Shown: piece after piece, positions 8,435-17,379 of the stretch
Position numbering within the stretch: the first letter of the stretch is position 1
How the letters are laid out: each line of letters starts with the position of its first letter
Assembly (NCBI GenBank): GCA_013373635.1
Contig: JABXHN010000022.1
Coordinates: 62,001-126,000, forward strand
Reading direction: 5' to 3'
Origin: Flavobacteriaceae bacterium
Lineage (GTDB): Bacteria > Bacteroidota > Bacteroidia > Flavobacteriales > Flavobacteriaceae
DNA length: 64,000 nt
Translations under genes and position numbers: made by a program
The notes under the pieces: model-generated
Databases searched by the model: none
What the model was told of the DNA's origin: nothing
What the model saw: the letters and a program-made list of their open reading frames with translations, nothing else

Positions 8435-8998
8435 TTAATTTTTCTTGTTGGTCTTGGGAGCAATAAACATGGTCATACGTTTACCTTCTAACTTAGGCAT
8501 TTGTTCAACCTTACCTATTTCTTCCAATTCCGAGGCTAATTTTAAAAGTAAAATTTCACCTTGATCTTTATACACGATGGATCGTCCTTTAAAGAATACA
8601 TAAGCTTTTAACTTAGCTCCGTCTTTTAAAAATTTCTCAGCGTGTTTCTTTTTAAACTCGTAATCGTGGTCATCAGTTTGAGGTCCAAAACGAATCTCTT
8701 TGATCACTACTTTAGTCGCTTTAGCCTTTAATACCTTTTCTCGTTTCTTTTGCTCGTAAAGAAACTTCTTGTAATCCATAATCTTACAAACAGGAGGGTC
8801 AGCTTTTGGAGATATCTCCACTAAATCAAATCCTTGTTCTTTGGCTTGATTTAATGCATCTCTAGTGCTGTAAACACCGACCTCAACATTATCTCCGACT
8901 AAACGTACTTCGCGTACTTTAATGTCTTCATTGATGTTGTGAGGATTCTTAATCTCTCTTCTCTGTCTGAAATTATTATTTCGTCTTCTTATTGCTAT
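8435..8998 (-). CDS. infC: Translation initiation factor IF-3 (AUA start codon)
   Basis: IF-3 binds the 30S subunit, prevents premature 50S joining and checks the start codon. The N-terminal domain covers about residues 18-90 and the C-terminal domain about 95-180, with the conserved linker region [18 protein letters not shown] near 62-79. The first ATG in frame (8821) would delete the N-terminal domain. Conserved sequence continues upstream to MAIRRRNNN, whose first codon is ATA at 8998, and the reading frame upstream of that has no ATG, GTG or TTG before the thrS stop. Rare AUU/AUC/AUA starts on infC are known and allow IF-3 to repress its own translation. The product is 187 residues, normal for the family. 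Confidence 0.93.
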   Translation of the reverse strand: MAIRRRNNNFRQRREIKNPHNINEDIKVREVRLVGDNVEVGVYSTRDALNQAKEQGFDLVEISPKADPPVCKIMDYKKFLYEQKKREKVLKAKATKVVIKEIRFGPQTDDHDYEFKKKHAEKFLKDGAKLKAYVFFKGRSIVYKDQGEILLLKLASELEEIGKVEQMPKLEGKRMTMFIAPKTNKKN

Positions 8999-9020
8999 GG
9001 CTAAACGATTTAAGTTAAAC

Positions 9021-10967
9021 TTATTTAAATGACTTTAAAGTCGAATTTATTTCTTTATTTATTATTTCTGCGAAGGCTTCAACGGATATTGATCCTAAAT
9101 CTTCACCCCCGTGTCTTCGTATGGAAAGGCTTTTATTTTCAGCCTCTTGATCACCTACGATGAGCATGAATGGGATCTTACTCATTTCTGCCTCTCTAAT
9201 CTTCTTCCCAATAGTCTCGTTTCTAGAGTCTATGAGGCCGCGAATTTCGTGATTTTCTAGTGAATTTAAAACTTTTTCAGCATATTTTTCGTGTTTTTCG
9301 CTAACAGGTAAAATAATTGCTTGTTCAGGAATGAGCCAAAGCGGGAAATTTCCACCGGTATGTTCTAGCAATAAAGCGATAAAACGTTCCATAGAACCAA
9401 ATGGTGCTCTGTGGATCATCACAGGTCTGTGTAGCTCATTATCACTGCCTTTGTAGGTGAGATCAAATCGCTCAGGAAGGTTGTAATCTACTTGAATGGT
9501 ACCCAATTGCCACTGTCTTCCTAGGGCATCGCTCACCATAAAATCGAGTTTTGGACCGTAGAAGGCAGCTTCACCTGATTCAATCACATAATCCAATCCT
9601 TTTTCTTTAGCTGCATTGATAATTGCATTCTCTGCTTTTTCCCAATTTTCAACAGATCCGATATATTTATCTGGATTGTCTAAATCACGAACGGATACTT
9701 GAGCTGTAAAGTTTTCAAAACCAAGTGAACCGAGTACGTAAAGCGATAAATCGATTACGTTTTTAAATTCTTGATCTAATTGATCTGGTGTGCAGAAGAT
9801 ATGCGCATCGTCTTGAGTAAATCCTCTTACACGTGTCAAACCGTGTAGTTCTCCTGATTGCTCATAGCGATACACTGTTCCAAATTCGGCATAACGCTTA
9901 GGAAGTTCTCTATAACTGAAAGGTTTGGTATTGTAAATTTCACAGTGATGAGGACAGTTCATCGGTTTTAATAAAAACTCCTCATCTTCTTTAGGAGTCT
10001 TGATGGGCTGAAAACTATCTTCTCCGTATTTAGCATAGTGACCTGATGTCACATAAAGTTCTTTTTGTCCTATATGAGGAGTTACTACCATCTCATATCC
10101 GGCTTGTTTTTGAGCTTTCTTTAAAAAGTCTTCTAAACGAGAGCGAAGTGCTGCTCCTTTAGGTAGCCAAAGTGGTAGTCCTTGGCCCACTTTTTGTGAA
10201 AATGTAAAGAGTTCTAATTCTTTACCAAGTTTTCTGTGATCTCTTTTCTTCGCTTCTTCTAAAAGTTCTAAATATTCTGTGAGATCTTTTTGCTTAGGGA
10301 ATGAAATTCCGTAAACACGAGTGAGTTGTTTCTTTTTTTCATCACCTCTCCAGTAAGCACCAGCAACACTGAGAATTTTGATCGCTTTTACAATCCCTGT
10401 ATTTGGAATATGTCCACCACGGCAAAGATCCGTAAAGGTATCGTGGTCACAGAAGGTGATTTCTCCATCGTTTAAGTTTTCGATGAGTTCTACCTTAAAC
10501 TCATTTCCTTCAGACTTGTATTTTGCTAAAGCATCAGCTTTAGATACTTCTCGCATTTTAAAGTCGTGTTTTCCTCTAGCGATTTCTAATGCTTTGTTTT
10601 CAATTGCTGGAAAGTCTTTTTCAGAAATGACTTTTCCTTCAGGTAAATCTACATCGTAATAAAATCCATTGTCGATTGCAGGACCTATAGTGAGTTTTAC
10701 TCCTGGGTATAATTCTTCTAATGCCTGTGCAATAATGTGTGAACTCGAATGCCAAAATGCTTTCTTACCTTCCTTGTCTCTCCAGGTGTATAGTACCAAT
10801 GAACCATCACTCTCAAGCGGGGTTACGGCTTCTACAGTCTCATTGTTAAAACGTGCTGAAATAACAGCTCGAGCTAATCCTTCGCTTATGCTCATAGCAA
10901 CGTCCATAGGTGTGGTCCCTTTTTTGAACTCCTTTTGAGTTCCATCAGGTAAGGTAATTTTAATCAT
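9021..10967 (-). CDS. thrS: Threonine--tRNA ligase
   Basis: The 648-residue class II synthetase charges tRNA-Thr. An N-terminal TGS domain (residues 1-60) precedes the editing domain with HSSSH (73-77), and then the catalytic core. The core shows the zinc-binding MNCPHHC, motif 2 ([18 protein letters not shown]) and motif 3 ([11 protein letters not shown]), followed by an anticodon-binding domain ending near 640. The ATG at 10967 starts the conserved [13 protein letters not shown] three codons earlier is possible but less likely. It heads the operon with infC, rpmI and rplT and has a consensus promoter. Confidence 0.97.
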   Translation of the reverse strand: MIKITLPDGTQKEFKKGTTPMDVAMSISEGLARAVISARFNNETVEAVTPLESDGSLVLYTWRDKEGKKAFWHSSSHIIAQALEELYPGVKLTIGPAIDNGFYYDVDLPEGKVISEKDFPAIENKALEIARGKHDFKMREVSKADALAKYKSEGNEFKVELIENLNDGEITFCDHDTFTDLCRGGHIPNTGIVKAIKILSVAGAYWRGDEKKKQLTRVYGISFPKQKDLTEYLELLEEAKKRDHRKLGKELELFTFSQKVGQGLPLWLPKGAALRSRLEDFLKKAQKQAGYEMVVTPHIGQKELYVTSGHYAKYGEDSFQPIKTPKEDEEFLLKPMNCPHHCEIYNTKPFSYRELPKRYAEFGTVYRYEQSGELHGLTRVRGFTQDDAHIFCTPDQLDQEFKNVIDLSLYVLGSLGFENFTAQVSVRDLDNPDKYIGSVENWEKAENAIINAAKEKGLDYVIESGEAAFYGPKLDFMVSDALGRQWQLGTIQVDYNLPERFDLTYKGSDNELHRPVMIHRAPFGSMERFIALLLEHTGGNFPLWLIPEQAIILPVSEKHEKYAEKVLNSLENHEIRGLIDSRNETIGKKIREAEMSKIPFMLIVGDQEAENKSLSIRRHGGEDLGSISVEAFAEIINKEINSTLKSFK

Positions 10968-10990
10968 AGTGCGCAATAAATTTCAGTGAG

Positions 10991-11021
10991 CAAAGATAAG
11001 CTCTTGTCTCCAAGGAAACAA
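10991..11021 (-). promoter_or_regulatory. Promoter of thrS-infC-rpmI-rplT
   Basis: Minus-strand TTG (11019-11021), 20-base spacer, then TATCTTTG (10991-10998): a complete flavobacterial promoter. It ends 23 bases before the thrS ATG, leaving a leader too short for a T-box or similar riboswitch. Confidence 0.75.
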
Positions 11022-11046
11022 TTAATTTTCAGTTAAGTATTGAGGC

Positions 11047-11721
11047 TTATGCAAACAGATAGGCTATTGTGATTCCCAGTGCGATGACAAGGATTTTTTT
11101 AATATTGAATTTATGACCGTCAGAACTCTCAAATAGTATGACTGTAGAGATGTGTAAAAGCACCCCAATTACCAATGAATTTAACGCCAATACTAATTGT
11201 GGAAAGGCGTTCAAATACTCCATGGTAAACGAACCCAATGGAGTCATTAAAGCAAATACGGTAATCAGGCATATTGATTTTACAAAACTGGTTTGAGAGT
11301 CAATTAAAAACATGCTTAAAATAAAAGCGATGACTAATTTGTGAATTAAAATAGCGTAGAGTAGTCCTGAATCCGATTCGAGTGGAATCCCTTCGACAAA
11401 GGCGTGTATAGAAAGAGAAATCCATAGCAACACTGGAATGGAGTTGGATTTTTTGTCTAAGTGAAAATGTCCGTGTTCAGCTCCTTTTGATAAAAATTCA
11501 AGAATAATTTGAAGTAAAATACCCAAAGCGATAAACAACCCGATAGTTTTAGAATCAGCACTTTCGTATACTTTTGGTAGCAGTTCAAAAATGATGATTG
11601 AAAGTAAGAAAGCACCGCTAAAAGAAAGACTTAAAGCAATGATGTTTTTGTTTTTGGGCTTCAAACTGTTTGCGAAAAAAAAACTGAGAAGTACCGCTAA
11701 AAAAGGTGCAATTAGAACCAT
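11047..11721 (-). CDS. ZIP-family divalent metal transporter
   Basis: This 224-residue integral membrane protein has about eight helices. The helix-4 metal motif of ZIP transporters is visible as HAFVEG (residues 106-111), and the helix-5 motif as HK at 127-128. A histidine-rich loop HGHFH (83-87) between helices 3 and 4 fits a metal-sensing loop. Members import Zn2+ or other divalent cations. The gene is single, lying between thrS and a divergent methyltransferase gene, with no metal regulator adjacent. The exact cation is not determined. Confidence 0.88.
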   Translation of the reverse strand: MVLIAPFLAVLLSFFFANSLKPKNKNIIALSLSFSGAFLLSIIIFELLPKVYESADSKTIGLFIALGILLQIILEFLSKGAEHGHFHLDKKSNSIPVLLWISLSIHAFVEGIPLESDSGLLYAILIHKLVIAFILSMFLIDSQTSFVKSICLITVFALMTPLGSFTMEYLNAFPQLVLALNSLVIGVLLHISTVILFESSDGHKFNIKKILVIALGITIAYLFA

Positions 11722-11769
11722 TGATAAAATTGGTTTTCACTCTGTGATGAATATGGGATAAAATTAGCG

Positions 11770-11777
11770 TATTTTTG
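11770..11777 (+). promoter_or_regulatory. -7 element of the THUMP methyltransferase gene
   Basis: TATTTTTG matches TAnnTTTG and lies 14 bases before the ATG at 11792, giving a leader of only a few bases. No TTG at standard spacing was found. Confidence 0.55.
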
Positions 11778-11791
11778 CCAAATAGTTTGCT

Positions 11792-12949
11792 ATGAGACAG
11801 AACAATAATTTTAAGATGATTGCTAAAACCCTTTATGGGTTTGAAGAACTTTTAGAAAAAGAGCTAAGATCTTTAGGTGCATCAAAGACTGAAATCGGTG
11901 TTAGAAATGTTAGTTTTGAAGGGGATAACGGTTTTATGTACAAGGCGAATCTCAATTTGAGAACGGCGATTAAAATTATCAAGCCCATCTATGAATTTAG
12001 AGTTCGCAATGAAGAAGATCTCTACAAACAAGTCTATTCATTGGCCTTAGAGCACTATTTGAGTGAAGATCAAAGTTTTGCCATCGATACGACCTTGGCT
12101 ACGGATTTGTTTTCTCATTCGCTGTATGTTTCTCAAAAAGCAAAGGATGCTATTGTCGATAAGTTTCGAAAGAAAACAGGCCGAAGACCTAGTATTGATA
12201 TCAAGAATCCAGATGTAAAATTCAATCTTCACATTCAGAGAAATCACTGTACCTTATCACTAGATTCTTCTGGTAGTTCACTTCATCACAGAGGCTACAG
12301 AACAGCGACTAATATCGCTCCAATTAACGAGGTATTAGCAGCTGGAATCTTACTTTTAAGTGGATGGGATGGAAGAGGTCATTTTTTAGATCCAATGTGT
12401 GGTAGTGGTACTTTTTTAATCGAAGCAGCGATGATCGCTTGTAATATACCTGCAAACATCAATAGAAAGGGATTTGCGTTTGAAAAATGGAAGGATTTTG
12501 ATTCTGAACTCTACCAAAAAATAGTTGAAACTAGCTTAAATAAGGTCAAGGATTTTCACTATACCATCAAGGGATACGACAAAGCACCTTCTGCAGTTCG
12601 AAAAGCCATCGATAACGCTGAAAACGCAAATTTATCGGAGTACATCACAGTGGAGCAAACTTCCTTTTTTGAATCTAAAAAAGATACTGAAGGCCCACTT
12701 CATATGGTGTTTAACCCTCCCTATGGTGAACGACTCAGTATCGACATGGAAGAGTTTTACGCATCAATTGGTGATACTCTTAAACAATCTTATCCAGGTA
12801 CTAAGGCTTGGATGATTAGTTCTAACCTCGATGCTTTAAAACACGTAGGCTTAAAAACATCGAGAAAAATCAAACTTTTTAATTCTCAGTTGGAATCCAG
12901 ATTGGTGTGTTACGATATGTACCAGGGAAGTAAAAAGAGAAGAGACTAA
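11792..12949 (+). CDS. THUMP-domain class I SAM-dependent RNA methyltransferase (RlmL N-terminal type)
   Basis: The 385-residue protein corresponds to the N-terminal methyltransferase half of E. coli RlmKL, which makes m2G2445 in 23S rRNA. A THUMP RNA-binding domain spans about residues 45-155. The Rossmann methyltransferase domain has the SAM loop DPMCGSGTF (200-208) and the catalytic NPPY (308-311) typical of exocyclic-amino-group methylation of guanine. The RlmK-like C-terminal half of the E. coli enzyme is absent, as in other Bacteroidota. The stop overlaps the convergent small gene by 4 bases. Confidence 0.9.
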   Translation: MRQNNNFKMIAKTLYGFEELLEKELRSLGASKTEIGVRNVSFEGDNGFMYKANLNLRTAIKIIKPIYEFRVRNEEDLYKQVYSLALEHYLSEDQSFAIDTTLATDLFSHSLYVSQKAKDAIVDKFRKKTGRRPSIDIKNPDVKFNLHIQRNHCTLSLDSSGSSLHHRGYRTATNIAPINEVLAAGILLLSGWDGRGHFLDPMCGSGTFLIEAAMIACNIPANINRKGFAFEKWKDFDSELYQKIVETSLNKVKDFHYTIKGYDKAPSAVRKAIDNAENANLSEYITVEQTSFFESKKDTEGPLHMVFNPPYGERLSIDMEEFYASIGDTLKQSYPGTKAWMISSNLDALKHVGLKTSRKIKLFNSQLESRLVCYDMYQGSKKRRD

Positions 12950-13173
12950 AGTTCTTTGACTCCTTTTACAAAGGGAATCTTAACAAAGAGTTTTCTGCCT
13001 TTTTCAGTCTCAACACTTGCGAATTTTGGGCTTAATACCATTGATAAAACAGCGGAAATAAGTGTTGCTGTCAGCGAAGATGAAACAATCCATTCAGATA
13101 GGAGGTATCTAAATCCAAAGAACAGGATCGCAAAACAAATAAAATTATACAGAAAGGCTTTGAATTTTTGCAT
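12946..13173 (-). CDS. Small two-helix membrane protein, unknown function
   Basis: A 75-residue protein with two hydrophobic segments (about residues 8-24 and 31-48), a short polar turn and a basic C-terminal tail. I do not recognise a named family. The minus-strand frame is preferred over an overlapping 74-residue plus-strand frame because it has membrane helices, follows the same-strand gene by 3 bases and converges neatly on the methyltransferase stop. It is probably the last gene of the rlmD-DUF6452-DUF6048 run. Confidence 0.65.
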   Translation of the reverse strand: MQKFKAFLYNFICFAILFFGFRYLLSEWIVSSSLTATLISAVLSMVLSPKFASVETEKGRKLFVKIPFVKGVKEL

Positions 13174-13176
13174 GAT

Positions 13177-13989
13177 TTAATTTCTTGTATTAAATCCTCT
13201 GTTGTTATTGTTGTTTAAATCGACTTCCTCCACACCGTCGGTTGGAAAAAATTCTTTTTCTTTTTTGTATTTGCGAGGCTTCTCAAAAAGTGGAATCAAA
13301 TAACTTAAGGTATAGTTGTAACTCGCTCCAAACTTTGAATCTTCAGTAACATTATTAAATCCCGGAATCCAATTGTTAGGGTAGTTTAGACTGTTGTCAT
13401 GTGCTAATAACATACCAATTCTAACAGATCCACCGAGATAAATATTTGCAAAAAGTTCTGTTTTAATTCCCAGTACAAGTTCCAACCATGAAGCTGACAA
13501 TCCTTCAATAGGATTAAGATTCAATCTCGAAGGATCAAAACTCTCAGAGTTCCAATAGCGATCTGTATTGTAGAAGTTAAAATCGTTTAAAGTTTGAGCG
13601 TAAGAGGCATGTGCGAATCGCATCCCAAATGTTATCATGGAATACATTCCATACCAATTTTCATAATTGTTGTAGTCTCCACCAACTTTAAAATAAGAAC
13701 CAGATGAGGTGTAATTATAAGTGTCTTCAACTATTGTCTTGGTTTCTTTGCCTAGTTCAGCAGCGAGATACCACCATTGATTTAATCTAAAATCAGCACC
13801 TAATTCAGAACCTGAATAATCTTTGTTTTTGAGTTCTAATAATTTTTTACTCAAATCTAAATTGATCTTGATTCCATAAGATTCCATTTGAGCAGTAGAA
13901 TCTTTAAGGGCAGAATTATCTGTAGTCTCTTGTGCTATAACAAAAGTTGAAGCAAGCAGAAATAATAGACTAGTGATAGATCTTAACAT
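13177..13989 (-). CDS. DUF6048-family outer-membrane beta-barrel-like protein
   Basis: The 270-residue protein has a signal peptide (about residues 1-19, ending VIAQ) and then alternating hydrophobic/aromatic segments (WWYLAAELGK, SGSYFKVGGDYN, NIYLGGSVRIGM) typical of a small outer-membrane beta-barrel. The C-terminus is a polar, Asn-rich tail. It matches DUF6048 proteins, which in flavobacteria follow rlmD and a DUF6452 lipoprotein as here. Its start lies 20 bases inside the end of the lipoprotein gene, so the two are coupled and may act together. Function is unknown. Confidence 0.78.
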   Translation of the reverse strand: MLRSITSLLFLLASTFVIAQETTDNSALKDSTAQMESYGIKINLDLSKKLLELKNKDYSGSELGADFRLNQWWYLAAELGKETKTIVEDTYNYTSSGSYFKVGGDYNNYENWYGMYSMITFGMRFAHASYAQTLNDFNFYNTDRYWNSESFDPSRLNLNPIEGLSASWLELVLGIKTELFANIYLGGSVRIGMLLAHDNSLNYPNNWIPGFNNVTEDSKFGASYNYTLSYLIPLFEKPRKYKKEKEFFPTDGVEEVDLNNNNNRGFNTRN

Positions 13990-14473
13990 GGACTTCGTTT
14001 TCGTTTGTTACACTTGAATTTTCAATACGGATATTTTGAATCCAGTTCTGATCTAGTTCTCGATCAATTTGTAATTGCTCAAAATTGGCTATGTATCCAC
14101 ATGCTTTCGATAAATAGACTGCTTTGAGATCATAGCTAATAGTCAATAGTTCAACTTCACCACTGAGCACCCCATCTACTATGGAAGCATTTTTAAACAA
14201 ATAATAAGAACTTGAATCTTCACTAGGATTTAAAGGAATCAACAATTCATACCCACTATTATCTGAAGGAACCATTTTGCTTAAAGTGGTCGTTTTATCT
14301 TTTCCAATAATAACCAAATCAGTAGGTTCTTTTGCTGATGCAGTATCATTGCTATCGTAAAATCCGATTCTGAGTTTTGGCGTGTCTCCAGCAATACAGA
14401 TGTCGTCTTTTTCACAGGAATTCATCGACAATAAGCCGAAAAATAGAATAAGTAGTGAAGCGATTTTTCGCAT
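13970..14473 (-). CDS. DUF6452-family lipoprotein
   Basis: A 167-residue protein with a lipoprotein signal: a hydrophobic helix (4-16) and acylation Cys20 in SMNSCEKDD. The mature part carries the DUF6452 opening CEKDDICIAGDTPKLRIGFYD and is otherwise beta-rich with no catalytic motif. It sits between rlmD (8-base gap) and the overlapping DUF6048 barrel gene, a conserved flavobacterial order. It may be a periplasm-facing partner of the barrel; this is inference from gene order only. Confidence 0.8.
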   Translation of the reverse strand: MRKIASLLILFFGLLSMNSCEKDDICIAGDTPKLRIGFYDSNDTASAKEPTDLVIIGKDKTTTLSKMVPSDNSGYELLIPLNPSEDSSSYYLFKNASIVDGVLSGEVELLTISYDLKAVYLSKACGYIANFEQLQIDRELDQNWIQNIRIENSSVTNENEVHVKIYH

Positions 14474-14481
14474 GGATGAGC

Positions 14482-15891
14482 TTAAATTTTCTCTAAAAGT
14501 ACAACATTTTCTACATGATGTGTCTGTGGAAACATATCAACTGCTTGGGATTTGATTACTTTGTAGTGATCTCTTAACAAATCGAGATCTCTAGCTTGTG
14601 TTGCTGAATTACAACTCACATACACGATACGCTTTGGATTAGCCTTTATGAGTTGATCGACCACATCTTTGTGCATTCCAACTCTAGGAGGGTCTGTGAT
14701 AATTACATCAGCAGCACCGTGAGTTTCGACAAATGAATCGCTAAAGACATTTTTCATGTCCCCCACATAGAATTCTACATTGTCTATTTTGTTGACCTCT
14801 GCATTTGATTTGGCGTCTTTAATCGCATCTTCCACAGATTCAATCCCAATGACTTTTTTGGCGTCTTTTGCTACAAATTGAGCGATAGTCCCTGTTCCGG
14901 TATATAAGTCATAAACGAGTTCATCTCCAGTTAATCCAGCAAAATCACGAGTAATTTTATAAAGCTCGTAGGCTTGATTACTATTGGTTTGATAGAAGGA
15001 TTTAGCTTGAATCTTAAATTGCAATCCTTCCATTTCTTCAATGATATAATCACGACCAGCGTAGCATTGAATCGTTAAATCGTAGATGCTGTCATTTTGT
15101 TTTTGATTAACGGCATACAAAAGTGAGGTTATTTGAGGGAATTGATTCTTTAAAAAGGATAGCACCTGTTCAATTTGATCCTCATCTGGAGCTCCAAATT
15201 GAATTAGAACCATCAGTTCTCCAGTACTTGCCGTTCGTATCATTAGTGATCTAAGTAAGCCTTCATGTTCTCTTAGATTATAGAATGAAAGTCCATTTTC
15301 AGAAGCAAATTTTCTCAGTTCATTTCTGATTTCATTAGAAGGATCCGCTTGAAGATGACACTTATTAATATCTAAAATCTTATCCCACATGCCTGGAATA
15401 TGAAATCCTAAGGCATTTCTATCTTTAAGTTCAACATCAGAATTAATCTCTTCGTATGATAACCAACGATGTGATGAAAAAGAAAATTCCATCTTATTTC
15501 TGTAATTGTATATTTCTTTAGAACCTAGAATTGGGATGTATTGATCAACATCAATTTTACCCAATCGTTTAAGATTATTGGTAACTTCTTTTTCTTTAAA
15601 AGCGAGTTGATGTTCATAGGACATATTTTGCCACTTACATCCCCCACATACTCCAAAATGTTCACATGCAGGATCCGTTCTTTTTTCTGACAACTTGTGA
15701 AAGTGAGTTACCTTTCCTTCGTAATAGGCTTTGCGCTTTTTAAAGGTTTCAACATCTACTATATCTCCAGGTACAGCATTGTTTAAAAACACCACTTTTC
15801 CATCTGGAGCTTTTGCTACGGTTTTTCCTTTAGCAGCTGTATCCACTACCTCAAGGGACTCAAATATTTGTTTTACTTTCTTTTTTCGCAT
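14482..15891 (-). CDS. rlmD: 23S rRNA (uracil(1939)-C(5))-methyltransferase
   Basis: The 469-residue enzyme methylates U1939 of 23S rRNA. An N-terminal TRAM domain (about 1-65) precedes the iron-sulfur ligands Cys76, Cys82 and Cys85 in CEHFGVCGGCKW; a fourth Cys lies near residue 178 (INKCHLQ). The SAM domain shows DLYTGTGT, then TDPPRVG and the catalytic cysteine in VYVSCNSAT. The frame is open 38 codons further upstream, but a -7 box (15895-15902) falls between, and conserved sequence begins at MRKKKVKQ, so the start is set at 15891. Confidence 0.93.
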   Translation of the reverse strand: MRKKKVKQIFESLEVVDTAAKGKTVAKAPDGKVVFLNNAVPGDIVDVETFKKRKAYYEGKVTHFHKLSEKRTDPACEHFGVCGGCKWQNMSYEHQLAFKEKEVTNNLKRLGKIDVDQYIPILGSKEIYNYRNKMEFSFSSHRWLSYEEINSDVELKDRNALGFHIPGMWDKILDINKCHLQADPSNEIRNELRKFASENGLSFYNLREHEGLLRSLMIRTASTGELMVLIQFGAPDEDQIEQVLSFLKNQFPQITSLLYAVNQKQNDSIYDLTIQCYAGRDYIIEEMEGLQFKIQAKSFYQTNSNQAYELYKITRDFAGLTGDELVYDLYTGTGTIAQFVAKDAKKVIGIESVEDAIKDAKSNAEVNKIDNVEFYVGDMKNVFSDSFVETHGAADVIITDPPRVGMHKDVVDQLIKANPKRIVYVSCNSATQARDLDLLRDHYKVIKSQAVDMFPQTHHVENVVLLEKI

Positions 15892-15894
15892 AGG

Positions 15895-15902
15895 CAAAAA
15901 TA
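15895..15902 (-). promoter_or_regulatory. -7 element of the rlmD run
   Basis: Minus-strand TATTTTTG ends only 3 bases before the rlmD ATG. If used, the mRNA would be leaderless or begin within the first codons, so the site is either a leaderless promoter or a chance match. Confidence 0.45.
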
Positions 15903-16022
15903 ATTCTTTTTGTGAGCCTTTGAGTCCTTTCAAAACAATTTTATTATTGTATTTTTGGGACGGTGGATGATTTCTCTCCAAAAAGAAGGAATTGTTAATG
16001 TTCAATACTAATTATTTTATAT

Positions 16023-17300
16023 ATGAACCAATCAGAAATTCTTAGTTCAAAGACAGCAATTGAATTAGAAAATCAATTTGGAGCCCATAATTACCATCCA
16101 CTTCCAGTAGTTCTTTCTAAAGGGGAAGGTGTTTATGTGTGGGATGTAGAAGGAAAAAAATACTACGATTTTTTATCTGCATATTCGGCAGTAAATCAAG
16201 GTCACTGTCATCCGAAAATTGTCAATGCTTTAATAGAGCAGTCAAAAACACTTAGTTTAACATCCAGAGCTTTCTATAATGATAAGCTTGGCCAATTTGA
16301 AAAATACGCTACTTCGACTTTTGGTTTTGACAAGATGCTTCCGATGAACACTGGAGCTGAAGCTGTTGAAACAGCCATTAAATTATGTAGAAAATGGGCC
16401 TATGAGAAAAAGGGAATTCCAGAAAATGCTGCAAAAATTATTGTTTGTGAAAACAACTTTCACGGAAGAACTACGACTATTGTTTCCTTTTCAAACGATC
16501 CTGTAGCTCAAACAAACTTCGGTCCATTTACATCAGGATTTATCCGAATACCTTACAATGATGCAACTGCTTTAGCAGAGGCTTTAGCTTCAAATGAAAA
16601 TGTAGCTGGATTTCTTGTAGAGCCTATTCAAGGAGAGGCTGGGGTATATGTTCCAGATGAAAATTATTTAACTCAGGCAAAAGCGCTTTGTGAAACTCAT
16701 GGAGTACTTTTTATTGCTGATGAGGTTCAAACGGGTATTGCAAGAACAGGTAAATTACTTGCCACCTGTGGTCATTGTAGTTGTGAGAATCGCCATTGTA
16801 GTGGAACTCCAGAGGTGAAGCCAGATATATTAATTTTAGGAAAGGCCATCTCAGGAGGAGCATATCCTATTTCGGGAGTATTTGCAAATAACGATATCAT
16901 GGAAGTCATCACTCCTGGTTCTCACGGTTCTACCTTTGGTGGAAATCCAGTAGCTGCTTCCGTTGGTATTGCTGCCTTAGAAGTTGTAAAAGAAGAGCAG
17001 CTTGCTCAAAACGCCTTTGATCTTGGAGAACTCTTTAGAGCCGAACTTCAAAAGTATATCGACAACTCAAATATTGTACTTAAGGTTAGGGGTAAAGGGC
17101 TACTCAATGCTATTGTGATCAACGATACTGAAGAAAGTGAAACGGCTTGGAATATCTGTGTCGCTTTAAAGGAAAACGGTCTTTTAGCAAAACCAACACA
17201 CGGAAATATTATTCGATTTGCACCACCGCTTGTGATGACTAAAGAACAATTATTAGATTGTGTGTCAATTATTACAAAAACACTAGAAGATTTCGAATAG
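16023..17300 (+). CDS. rocD: Ornithine--oxo-acid aminotransferase
   Basis: This PLP-dependent class III aminotransferase converts ornithine and 2-oxoglutarate to glutamate semialdehyde and glutamate. It has 425 residues, with the PLP phosphate region [10 protein letters not shown] (109-118), Asp233 in the IADEVQTG motif, and the Schiff-base lysine K274 in [10 protein letters not shown] cysteine-rich insertion [11 protein letters not shown] (249-259) sits just before the active-site lysine; classical RocD lacks it, but it is common in Bacteroidota versions. The gene is divergent from rlmD and ends at a strong terminator. Confidence 0.93.
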   Translation: MNQSEILSSKTAIELENQFGAHNYHPLPVVLSKGEGVYVWDVEGKKYYDFLSAYSAVNQGHCHPKIVNALIEQSKTLSLTSRAFYNDKLGQFEKYATSTFGFDKMLPMNTGAEAVETAIKLCRKWAYEKKGIPENAAKIIVCENNFHGRTTTIVSFSNDPVAQTNFGPFTSGFIRIPYNDATALAEALASNENVAGFLVEPIQGEAGVYVPDENYLTQAKALCETHGVLFIADEVQTGIARTGKLLATCGHCSCENRHCSGTPEVKPDILILGKAISGGAYPISGVFANNDIMEVITPGSHGSTFGGNPVAASVGIAALEVVKEEQLAQNAFDLGELFRAELQKYIDNSNIVLKVRGKGLLNAIVINDTEESETAWNICVALKENGLLAKPTHGNIIRFAPPLVMTKEQLLDCVSIITKTLEDFE

Positions 17301-17322
17301 AAAATAGAAATAGTTTAAATTT

Positions 17323-17352
17323 AAAAAGCAGATCTTTCGATCTGCTTTTTTT
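17323..17352 (+). terminator. Terminator after rocD
   Basis: A perfect stem of AAAAAGCAGATC and GATCTGCTTTTT with a TTTC loop, extending into a 7-base T run, 23 bases after the rocD stop. The symmetric A/T ends mean it could also end the convergent amidohydrolase transcript. Confidence 0.88.
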
Positions 17353-17379
17353 ATAGTAAACTTTTTTGAATTCTATTTC

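Noticed and set aside
12956-13180. Plus-strand 74-codon frame opposite the small membrane-protein gene
   Set aside because: It has no hydrophobic segment or neighbour relationship, while the minus-strand frame encodes two membrane helices and fits the gene run.
15892-16005. N-terminal extension of rlmD by 38 codons
   Set aside because: The extension crosses a TATTTTTG box and has no family similarity; conserved sequence starts at MRKKKVKQ.
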